64,000 nucleotides of DNA from Rhyzopertha dominica (lineage: Eukaryota > Arthropoda > Insecta > Coleoptera > Bostrichidae). Positions 11,273 through 23,200 of the stretch are shown piece after piece; the first letter of the stretch is position 1, and every line of letters starts with the position of its first letter. A model generated the notes under the pieces. It saw nothing but the letters and a program-made list of their open reading frames with translations. It had not been told where the DNA came from and ran no database searches. The translations under genes and the position numbers were made by a program. The stretch spans positions 30,436,942-30,500,941 of the forward strand of contig QCXZ01000001.1 of assembly GCA_025024175.1 (NCBI GenBank). The letters run 5' to 3'.

Positions 11273-14200
11273 CTGGAATTGAAAATAAATAAGACATTGT
11301 GGTAGCATGTTCAATAAAAGTTTCTAACACTAGATACCAGGCTGACATAATATAATTACAGCATACTTGGATTAAATGTTCCTAATGATCCTACTGCCGA
11401 TTTTTCCAAAAAGCAGTTTTAATTAACTGATGCCAATGAAATTATTCGAAGTAACTCCTTTATCATTTCAATTTCTACGCGTAAAGGATAATATTTAATA
11501 CAAACATTAGGGTTTTAGAACAGGAAAAGGACCAGAAGGCATAGAAAGTTCTAATACTACCAACGGTCAGAGGCGCAAAGACTAGTAAGTCAACTAAGAG
11601 TGAAGGTGTATACAGGTAACAAGAAGTGAATCTACTAACATGGATGCTCAATTACAACAGTTGATGCAGCTTATGCAAGAGATAAAAACAGAACTGAAAA
11701 ATGAACTAACAGCAACTAAGGAAGAAGTGAAAACAGGTCAAGGAGAAACTAAGACTAAGACTGAAATAATTGCTGCCGTTCAAGAGCAACTAAAAGCTGA
11801 AATAGATGGAATCGGTTATATAGAAGGGAAAGTGGATCATGTCGAAGAAAGAGTCGGTGAGGTCGGAGGAATAGTTGATCGTGTCGACAAGGGGTTGGAA
11901 AATATGAAAATCCACTGGCTTACGTTTTCGCCAGGAACGGGAAGTAGCAAGCTTGAACCACCGCCGTATGATGGTCAGATGTCATTTGAGACCTACAAGA
12001 TACAGTTGTTCTAGGCAGCTGGAAAGGCGAGCAGCTGGAACAACGACGATAAAGCTACAGCTCTGGTAATTGACCTGACCTGCACCGAATTTGCTTCGCA
12101 CCTTATCTACGGCCGACAAAGAACCACAAGTTATCTGGTGCTTTAGAGCTACATTTCAGAGAGCAGCACTTACAACAGTGTGCAGTTAAGAATTTGAAAC
12201 CAAAAAGTAGGCGAGACTCTGCAGGACTCCGAGGCAGAGGTTAGAAGACTAATTGCACATAGCATATGCAACAGCTTTGACTGAGCTTCTTGAAGAAATG
12301 GCTACGCGAATTTCCCTGATGTTGTCAGGAAGGACTCTGCTGCTGACCACCTTCTCGGCGACGAGAGAGGCCCTAGGAATGAATGGCTTTGGAAATCGAG
12401 GTAGCTTACAAGACGTCAGTTGCAAACTGGGGTCAGTACAAAGATACGTGGGGCGCAGGTCCAAGATCATCTCCGTGAACCTCCTCCGGCAATAACATCA
12501 ACCTCGACAGTCTCACCGTAACAGCTTGCATCAACGGAAGAAAAATGCAAGCAACCGTGGATTCTGGGGCTATGGTTTCCATAATGAAGAGGAACATCGT
12601 ACCGGCCGTGATTCCCCTGTCGGAGAAGATCCTTCTACGAAGGGTGACAGGAGAAACTTCTGCAGCACTTGGGGAAGCTGAAGTGGAAATGGAACTGGGA
12701 CAGCTTTGGATACGTCATAAAGCCTTGGTGGCTGATATCGACGACGACTTCATTATAGGCATGAATCTCATAGGAAAGTACGGTCTTGGATAAGATTCGG
12801 AATAGCCTATTCTGATGTTTGACTGTGTTGTTTACGTTATTTAGTAAGAATACAAGAACAGTATTAACTTTGAAAAGTGTATTAATTAAAGCATGACACA
12901 ATATTAATTAATTTGACATTTTACATGCAATATCAAGTGAGTTACTTTTTGAACATCACGTTGCCAAACTTACACTTTTATTACAAACCAACTTATTACG
13001 TATACATAACATCCCTTCGCTTATGAGATTAAAACTAAGGCCAAAGGAGTTTACATGTAGTTAACAATAGTACTTCTTACAATAAGAAGCGAACTTACTT
13101 ACTAATCCATTTTAAACATAGTCCTTGAACCTTAAAGGTTTAACAATTTGTCTACCAGCCCTAGTAACATAATTTGGAGTAGAACTATTAGAATTATTTG
13201 AATCCGTTACAATTCTGTTGCCACAATTTAGGTTAATGTCATGTCCGAGTAAGTCTTCAGAAATATCTTGTCTGAATTTAGGTTCATTCATAGATTTTTT
13301 AATATGCAAACTATTACGATTTACAATGTTACTGTTTTGAGTAATGACTTTATAAGATCGAGGTGTAGCATTAATATCTACAATTTTAGCTGGCTCCCAA
13401 ATCTTACTAACTTTATTTTGTACAATTACATTATCATTTACTTTAAATGGGTCTTTAGCCTTAACCCGACGATCGTGATAAGACTTAACACTGCTGAGCA
13501 GTGCAAAGTTTATGATATGCATCTTCAACGACTAACTTTGGTTTTAGAACATTTCTGCTAACAGGAAGCTTCGTTCTCAGTAACCGACTCATTAAAATTT
13601 CACTTGGACTATATGGAAGTCCTGCGACTGGAGTACATCTGTATTCAAGTAATGCATAATACATATCCTCATCACTCTTGCATTTCTTAATAATACTTTT
13701 GGCAATACCAACAGCTTTCTCTGCCATCCCATTAGATCTAGCATAATATGGGCTTGAATTAACAATTTCAAAACTCCAGCGATCACTAAATGCCTTAAAC
13801 TGGTAGCTGCCAAAAGGATTATTGTCACATACAACTGTTTTAGGTATACCATGAGTTGCAAAAGTAATCACAAGCTTAGATATAATTTCTTCTGTAGATT
13901 TGCTTTTAATTGGTATTATATCTAACCATTTTGAGAGGTAATCTACAATAACCAAATAATTTTTTCCTGCATATTCTGCTATGTCCATGCCAATTTTATA
14001 AAACTGCAATTCTGGCAATTTGTGACTAATCAGTGGTTCAAAGGTACTGCTTTTTTGATACTTTTCACAGTCTTTACACTTTCTAACAGTATTTTCAATG
14101 TCAGCGTTCATATGGTACCAATAAAAAATTTTACGTGCTCTGCTCTTACATTTTACTATTCCACAGTGACTTGTGTGAATTAACTTTAACACATGTTTCC

Positions 14201-17200
14201 GAAATGCATATGGTATTACTATTTTGTTGTTAAAAAACACAATATTTTCTTTAACAATCAATTCATTTCTGAGTTTAAAGTAATGTTTTAATTCACTATT
14301 ATCTAGATTCTTAAAATTTTTCCAACCGTTATGAATCAGCTCCATTAACCGAGATAGAATATTATCATTTTTTGTTTCTTCTTGCAACAATTTAATTTTT
14401 TGCTTTGACATAGGTAAATATTCCTCCAACTGTACGCTATGCACAACACCAGTTAATTCATTATCGGTAATATCATTAACGTTTAAATATGCTCTGGATA
14501 ACAAATCAGAAATATACATAGACTTGCCTGGAATATACTTAGCAGATAAGTTATATTTTAAAAGTTTTAAATGCATTCGTTGAATTCTATAACTACTTTT
14601 GTGAATGTCTTTTTGAAGAATACCTATCAAGGGCTTATGATCAGTATGTACTTCAACCTCATTACCATAGATGAATTGATGGAATTTTTGACACGCAAAA
14701 ACTATACCTAGCAATTCTTTCTCTATTATCGGGTAATTTTTCTGTGCTGGTGTTAGACTAGTAGATGCAAAAGCTATTGGTTGATCGTCTTGCATTAAGC
14801 AACATCCCAAACCATCTTTACTAGCATCACTCTGAATAATAATTTTTTTATTATTTTCAAAATATTTCAATACTGGTGTATTGCTTATCAAGGCTTTCAA
14901 TTTATCAAAAGATTCCTGCTGTTGATTTGACCAAACGAAGTTATTACCCTTTTTCAATACTTCACGTAATGGTGCAGCAATTATTGATAAATTTGGTATG
15001 AAATTATGTAAAAAATTTAACATACCTAGAAACCTCTGTATCTCTTTCTTATTTTCTGGTTCTTTCATTTTAACTATGGCTTCTACCTTACTTCTATCTG
15101 GTTTGACACCCTCTTTCGAAAATACTAACCCTACATACTTTACTTCAGGCACTTTGTACTGTACCTTGTCCTTGTTAAATTTAACATTATTTTTCTTAGC
15201 TCTTAAAATGACTTCTCTTAAGCTTTTATCATGCTGTTCTTCTGTATCGCCTGCAACAATTAAGTCATCAAAATACACTTGAACACCACTAATATCACCA
15301 AAGATACGCATATTTTCCCTCTGAAAAATTTCTGGACTACTTGACAGCCCAAACGGTAGTCTGTTGAACTTGTACCGGCCAAAAGGTGATCCAAAGGTAC
15401 ACAAATAGGATGATTCTTCTGTTAACGGGATCTGATGAAACCCATCCTTCATGTCCAAAACGGAAAACATTTTCTTTCCGGCTAATTCTGCTGTCATCTC
15501 CTTGATAGTTGGAATGGGATAATGTTCCCTCTTGATGTTTTTGTTCAGGTCTGCTGGATTCAAACAAACACGAAGCGAACCATTTTTCTTCTCAACTATC
15601 ACCAAGTCATTAACCCAATCCGTTGCCTTTGTTACTTTGGAGATTATACCCTTCTCTTCCAGTCTATCCAACGTCAACTTTAGTCTTTTCTTAATTACTT
15701 CCGGTAGTCTTCGTACTGGCTTGACTGTAGGCACCGCATCTTCCTTTAGGTTGATTGAGTAGCTGAATGGAAGTTTTCCCAGTCCTTCAAAAACAGTCTG
15801 ATTTTTACTTATGAATTCTTCTCTACCACTGTTGGTAACCATTTCCACCTTTTCCACCAAGTTTAATTTAATACAAGACTTAAGTCCTAAGATGGGATTC
15901 ACATCCATATTAACAACCATAAACTTGATGTCTTCCTTCTTCCCATTTAGCATTTTGCATGGTATTTGGAGAGTTCCTTCAACATTAATTCGATAACCAC
16001 CAAATGCTATTAATTTTGTTTCATTTTTCTGTATTTTGTTTCTTAATCCAAGTCCTTCGATTAACTTGGTAGGCAATATATTCACATCTGCCCCTGTATC
16101 CAATTTAAATTTTGTGGGTTTTTCATTTATTATTAAAGTATACGTCCAGTGAACATTTTCCTGATTCTTAATTTCTTGAATTATTTCATCCATAAATAAT
16201 TCTTGCTCACTTTCTTCGGATTCCTTCGTTACTTCATTCACAGATTTTGTAGTTTTTCTCTTAGTTTTCTTCTTGACTCGACAACCAACTGCAAAATGTC
16301 CTATAAGGCCACATTTATTGCAATTCTGATTAAAAGCTGGACAGTTTCTAGCTTCATGTTGGGTACCACATTTTTTACATAAATATGTGCTCCTCAAAGC
16401 TTGATTACGGTTCCTGTTTCTTAAATTGCTTCTTATTTCATTTACTTCTTGTACTTTAACTGTTCCTGCATCTTGCAAAATCTTTACTTGCTGCTTACTG
16501 GCTTCGTGTGCTCTACATATTTTGGCAGCATCTTCTACATTTAATTCTGGGTCCCTTAATAATCTTTCTTGTATCGAAGTGTCTTTTATCCCAATAATTA
16601 TGCGATCTCTTATTAAGGAAGATTCTTGCTCCTTGAATTCACAGCATTGTGCTAACTTTCTCAAATCCGTTAAAAAGTGATCAAAGGGCTCGCCTTCTTC
16701 TTGCACTCGATTGAAAAACTTAAATCGATCAAACACAACATTCTTCCTAGGATTGCAATAAGTATCAAATGCTTCCATTACATCTTTAAATTTTTTCTTT
16801 TGTTCAGCCGTTAAATCAAACGTGTTGAACAAATGGAGGCCTTCATCACCAATTACATTTAACAACATGGCTATCTTAATTTCATCAGCCTTACCTTCTT
16901 TTTCTGTGGCTTTTAAATAATTTTCAAATTTCTGTTTGAAAATTTTCCAATTCTCACCAACATTTCCGGTAAAGCTTAAACCATGTGGTGGTTTAAAGCA
17001 CTCCATCTTTCACGTTCTTGGTTTCACTTGAGAAGTCCACTTCGATAGACTACACCTGACACCATGTGTTGTTTACGTTATTTAGTAAGAATACAAGAAC
17101 AGTATTAACTTTGAAAAGTGTATTAATTAAAGCATGACACAATATTAATTAATTTGACATTTTACATGCAATATCAAGTGAGTTACTTTTTGAACATCAC

Positions 17201-20200
17201 GTTGCCAAACTTACACTTTTATTACAAACCAACTTATTACGTATACATAACATTGACAACAAGAGCTTGGTGTCATCAACTCCAGGCAGCGAAGCGAGAC
17301 ACATGAGACCGTTTGCTTGTGAGACCATCAGGTCAACTGTGAAGNCCAGGAAGAACCGCACAAGTCATGAGTTGCATCGGCCCATCTTAACTTCGATCTG
17401 AGACATCTTAATAAGGAGGAANCAAGCAAAGTTCGCGAGTTTCTGCGACGCAACCAACAAGTGTTTGCTCAACAGGACAAGCCTTTGGCAAAAACAGACT
17501 TAGTCCAACACATGATCAACAAGAGGGATGCGCAACCTATTCGACAGGCACTCAGAAGACTAGCCTTAGCAAGACAAGAGCAAGTGGAGAAAATGGTGAA
17601 GGACATGAAGGAACAAGGCGTAATTGAAGAATCTAATAGTCCGTGGTCTTCACCGGTAGTTCTAGCCACCAAAAAGGATGGACCACTTCGATTCTTTTTT
17701 GATTATCTCAAGATGAATAACGTTATCCATTACCATTGACGACACATTGACCACTCTTTCTGTATCTCCATGGTTTTCGACTTTGGATTTGAAGAGTGGA
17801 CATTGGCAGGTGGGAAATATATCCACATGACACGGAGAAGACTGCGTTTACCACTAGTTGCGGTTTATACCAGTTCAGGTTATAACATTCGGCCTATGCA
17901 ACCTATGCTCCGCCTACGTTTGAGCGATTAATGGAATTGGTGTTACGTGGACTGACTTAGAGCACCTGAGGAACTTCAGGAGGTGTTCGACAGATTTCGA
18001 GCAGCGCATCTAAAGCTAAGTCCAAGGAAGTGTGCACTTTTCCAGAAGAAAGTAGAATTCCTTGTACATAGTGGTTTCAGCAAACGAATCCAGACCAGCA
18101 TTATATAGGATATCCCGCATTATGTAGGCAACCTCTCGGAATCTGATATCTAGTGAAAAAATAACACTATTTTACAGTATAACTTTTTTTAAATAACGCC
18201 CGCCTACTGAGATATTCACGCTTAAGCATGAAGGAAGAGAATAGATATAAGAGTAATAGTTTTTCAAAAATATCTCTTAGACTGGTTAATATAATTTCAT
18301 CAAATCTTGATTATTATTATTTGAAGTGGAAGTGATCAAAATNATGCACACATTTTTTTAATAAATGTTTGGGGGAGCTAAATCCCACAATTTAACCCTT
18401 AACTTTAAAACGGGTAATTTTTTTTAATTGCGTGTTTTTGTAATCTTTAGGCCTTGTGAACAAAAAAGGTACTCTGTTCGTGTGGCTAAAATTGACGCTT
18501 TCCGAGAAAATTGCAGTTGAATGTTTGGGTTCGCATTCTCACTAATATCATTTTGTTTATCAAACTGATGGCTGTGATAAATAATAAAAATTGCGATAGA
18601 TCACTTCTCATTTCCGTAAAATTTTAAACATTTTAAAATACAATTCATAATTGTTACAACAGGCAATTTTCAAAGTAAAAAGCTTCAATTACAGGAAATC
18701 ATTAAATGCACGCCAGATTACTCATCTTTATGAATATTCCATTATTTATTATTATTTCAGAATTTTTGCAACAAATAATGTAAGGTATTGTCAAAATGTC
18801 AATGCAACAGTGACAACTAACAGTTTTATTATTTATCTCGGCCGATTTGATAAAATATGATTTATTTAAGCAGTGAAAATGTCAACCCTAACATTCTAAC
18901 TGCAATTTTCTCGGAAAGGGTCAATTTTAGCCGCATGAACAAAGGGTATATTTTTTTATTTACAAAGATTTAAAAAAAGACATTTTTGAGAAAATATTTA
19001 AACGTTTTAAAGTTAAGGGTTAAAATGTGGGGGTTTGGCCGCCTTTCGGCCCCGAAAAAAAAACATTTATTAAAAAATGTGTGCATCATTTTAACGGCGT
19101 CCACTTCAAATAATAATAACCAAAATTTTATGAAATTATATCAACCGGTCTAAGAAATATTTTTGAAAAGCTGTTTCTCTTTCACCGTCTTTAAAAGTGA
19201 ATAGCTCAGTAGGCGGGCGTTATTTCAAAAAAAAATATACTATAAAATAGTGTTATTTTTACACCAGTTTTAAGATTCCGAGAGGTTGCCCACATAATGC
19301 GCTACACCCTGTATAAAATTAACACACCAAACCTAAAAAATTTTCAAACCAAATTTGTGCCGTAAGGCGAACTGCGTAGGGCAGTAAACAGGTATAAACC
19401 GCCTTTTCCCAAAGAAAAAATGCTTGAAACTATGTACACAAGAAATAAATCACACAATAAAACTGTCTTCTAAGCATACTGACTTACTAAATATACGGAA
19501 AGGATATTACCCAACAAGAACACAAAAAACCTACAAGAGAAATAAGAAAAAAACCGCAAATTACATTAAACAAAACATACGGTAGAGCGAAGTGCAGGAG
19601 TAACTTCCAAAAAAGTGTTCAAGAACTGCACATAATATAATCAGCTTCTCGCAACGTGCGTTATTACGTGGATGCCCACTAACAACAACCGTGGCACATT
19701 CAAACCCAGCGTAGACGGCAGGCCCGTTGATATACACGCGAGCGGCAGAAATGCCTACCGTACGCTGCTAGTTCAATCAATCAGTCAGTAACATTCATCT
19801 AGAATATTTGTTAATTATGAAATGGATTCCATCTAAATATTTTATTTGCTGAATAATTTTCCCTATTTGTTAACGAATAAATTTCTGTTTTCCCACAAAA
19901 TTACAAAAACTCCATTTTTAACATACAAACTGGCACATTAGTCCTTCGAACTAGATATGAAGTTAGTTGAGGACATTTTAAAAAACATCCATAAATAGTC
20001 TTGTGTCAAAGTAACATAATTTTCAGGGAAATAATTTTTACTTACCTGGCAAGTAAGACAATTTACCCTCCTGCAAACCGGACATCGAAACTCATTGACG
20101 TTATCCTCAAAGATGCACCACCCCTTACAATCAGGGGTCTTACAATGGAAAGATTTGTCTATTTTATTCTCGGCTTGCGTCACCGACCTCGCCAAATACT

Positions 20201-23200
20201 GATCATACAGAGCAGGAGCAACAAGGGCTTTGATCTCCCTGTCTTGCAGTGCCGTTTCACAAGAATACTGGTCATCACGGTAAGGACATTTGACCTGTGC
20301 CTCCTCTGCATACTCGATGGTGTGCTTCAAGCAAATCTTGCAAAACTGATGAAGGCACTCTCGTAGTGTCACCCCTGCACCCGCAGGAATTTCCAAGAAA
20401 CAAACAACGCACTCGAATGGTTCAGTGTTTTCCACTAAGTCGGCATTATCCAAGTTTAACAGTTGCAAGTAATGTTGTTCTTTGGATACGTTTGTGTCGC
20501 CTGGTTGAGGTGCTTTTTTCTTGTGACGTGAGGATGGTTGTTTCTTTTCTAGTCGTTCAGAATGCACGGATGCACATACGGCACAAACTCTGCTCGTTAT
20601 TGGGTTAAGTAGTGTGCATCTGTTACATTCCCATTCTTGATGGTTGTTAGGCTTCAGCGTCTTCGTGTCATATTCATCTGCGTCTTCTTCTAATGCTTCC
20701 TGTTTTTGCAACTCAGGCTTTGATTTTGTGGCCACTTCTATAGTCTTAGAGGAACTAGCATTCAGTGGTGTAACTTCCTTTTCTTTGGATCCATTTGCAA
20801 CAATATTTGAAGGGCCGGGCTTTGCCACGTCAGTTTTTAATATCTCTTCTACTATTTTTACAGGTTGTTTTTCTGGTATTCTCGATTCAGCCTCTTTTAA
20901 GGGCTGCTTCACTTCCAAATCCGCTTTAACATCTAAAAATGTAGGGCATAATTAGTGTAAATTGATGGACTATATAATAACTTACCGCTTACACAAGGAG
21001 CAACCAAATACAAAAACACAGGACACCCTTCCGTTGTAATGTGAACGTCTTTTAGAGTTGCATTGTCGTCTGTAGCCAGCTCTTTCCCCAAAATCCATCG
21101 CTGAACAGCAGCAGGAATTTCGAATTCTCTTTCCACTTGCGCCTTTAATTCTCTTACGGTTTGGTCAGGTTTCACTTGTAAGGGGAATGGACCACGATGT
21201 GAAATCTTGTCTTCGACGTACATTTCTATCCTGCAATAGTTTGGGTGTAGTTGAATTATGAGTTTGCATACGAATTTTTTAATATCCGTTATTTTTCTGT
21301 TTTCAAAATTCAGGCAAAAATGTATAAAATAATAATTTTTATCACAACACTATATTTAATTACATTCTATTAACCATACAATCAGTAAAAATTACCTAAA
21401 TATTTTTTAATCGACAGTGTTGATATTGCATTTTTTCACCAGATCGTGAGTTTTTAGAGGGTACAAAAGCGAGCGAAAATGACGTTAAAATATTCCCGGA
21501 AATGCAGAAGTATCTAATAACGCAAATTTTAATGTTTATAGAGAAAGCCTTAAAAGGTACACCTACTAAGAAGTTCTACAAAATTTTTCATGCTGCCATA
21601 AATCTCAACCATCATATTTAAATGAAATATTCAAGAGGAGCACACGAAGCACAAAAGCAAATTAGGGCTATCATGCATGATATATCCCTTGTTTGAGATA
21701 TTCTTCATCTGTGATTTTTGTAATTAATTTACGGCAGATACACAAAAATCTAAAGTTACTTATTGACGTGGAGACGTCTAGAGGTGGCTTTACAAAATAC
21801 GATGTATTACGGTTGGCAAGTGCAGGAAAAGTCCTGTGAAAGAGTTCAGTGAAATAAAATTACCTTAAATGATGAATATTTGTGATATTCATTTTAGTTT
21901 AAAATACAAGTGTCTACGTCAAACTTAGGGGTGTATCAAAGATACATTCAAAATAATGGGGAAGAATGCGGTGTCGTGTGTAATTGGAGGGCTGGCCGAT
22001 GCCATGTTGAAACGTGCAGCTAAAGCAGAGAATTTTGAAAATGTTGAGGATTTATTAGAATTTTTGAAGAACTGTTCCACTCAACCGAACGATCTGACCG
22101 ACCGAGGCATATAAAGGCCAACGACACACCAACTACGCCCGGTACGGGAAGAATTGAAAATCGAAAGGTGTCGTTTTATTTGCAGGAAGGAAGGTTACAA
22201 AGCTGCAAGGTGCCCTGCAGCTCTCGTTGACCCTTACAGTTACCTACTACAACAAACGGGGACATATTGACGATGTGTTTTCGCAAGCAGTTGACTAATA
22301 AGGACCAACCACGGAATTTATCCTAAGAAAGTACGGGGATATGGCGATGATTCCAAAGATGCGATTATCAACGGACACCATGTGAAAGCATACATATATC
22401 GACTTTAATAGCGAGTGCATCACTCTTGATGAAAGATTTGACATTTGGTGATAAACTTTAGTATTCGCGATGTTCTAGTAGACACTAAAAGACCTTTTGT
22501 TAGGGTTTGGCGTTGTGCACCTGAAAGTCGGTAACATATTTACATGTTGGTGAACCTCGGGGAACAAAGGAACATTTGCAGCGACTGGCCAACAGTTATT
22601 GACACTGCTTCGCTCCTAATATTAAAGAACTTGGAGAGTCGAAATCGACTTAGATGCGCATTGAACTGACCAACAATCAGCTATTCACTTATCGCCCTTA
22701 TCGCATCCCTCCGGCTGAAAAAAAAGTTGCAAGGGGAATGGTGCAGGAGCTACTGGATGTCAGGATTGATCGTGAATCTAGTTCGCCTTTTAGTTCACCA
22801 ATACTTCATGTGAAAAAGAAAGATGAATGTATAGCTTATGTGTCGATTATCGCAAACTAAATTCCACGACTGTGAAAGACAAGTATCCATTGTCGCGGAT
22901 AGATGATCAATTGGACAAACTTCAAGATGCCGCGTGTTTTTAGACTTGACGTCGGGGTATCCATCAGATTGCACATGACGAATCATCTAAGCAGTACACG
23001 GCATTTGTGACACTAGATGGTCACTATGAACACAACAAAGTACGATGCGGTCTATATAACGCCCAGATCGTATTCCAAAGGAGATTAATCAATCATCTAC
23101 TTCTACCCTATGGTAATCTTGCAACAGTTCATCTCGATGACGTGTTAGTCTTCTCTAAGTCTCCGGAGGAGAATTTTGAAAAGCAGGAAGAAGGACTTAC

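Larger units (their letters stand above)
12824..17252 (-). mobile_element. Young, nearly intact Gypsy retrotransposon
   Basis: A 4,429-base Ty3/Gypsy element on the minus strand, inserted inside the old Gypsy. The two 188-base LTRs (12824-13011 and 17065-17252) read as identical throughout. A 5-base target duplication TTGAC flanks it (12819-12823 and 17253-17257). Next to the 5' LTR is a primer binding site beginning TGGTGTCAGG (plus ~17055-17064); next to the 3' LTR is the purine tract AAGCGAAGGGA. One long gag-pol frame fills most of it, with no envelope gene. Identical LTRs indicate recent insertion. It lies in the same orientation as the host RBCK1 gene. Confidence 0.95.
11500..18107 (+). 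mobile_element. Old Gypsy element, split by a younger Gypsy
   Basis: Plus-strand remnant in two parts, 11500-12823 and 17253-18107. The left part has a gag-like frame from 11640 and an aspartic protease piece ([13 protein letters not shown]). The right part has the reverse transcriptase opening with [17 protein letters not shown] and a later piece ([19 protein letters not shown]) at about 17990-18060. The break at 12823/17253 coincides with the 5-base duplication TTGAC made by the young element. Several stops and frameshifts; no LTR could be identified and the left edge is a guess. Confidence 0.75.
11273..20045 (-). other. RBCK1 intron 3, 8.8 kb, filled by transposons
   Basis: Bounded by GTAAG at 20045 and AG at 11273. 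It contains an old Gypsy element, a young Gypsy nested inside it, and a 1.2 kb long-inverted-repeat element. From 19312 to 20045 and 11340 to 11500 no feature was seen beyond AT-rich intron sequence. Confidence 0.85.
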
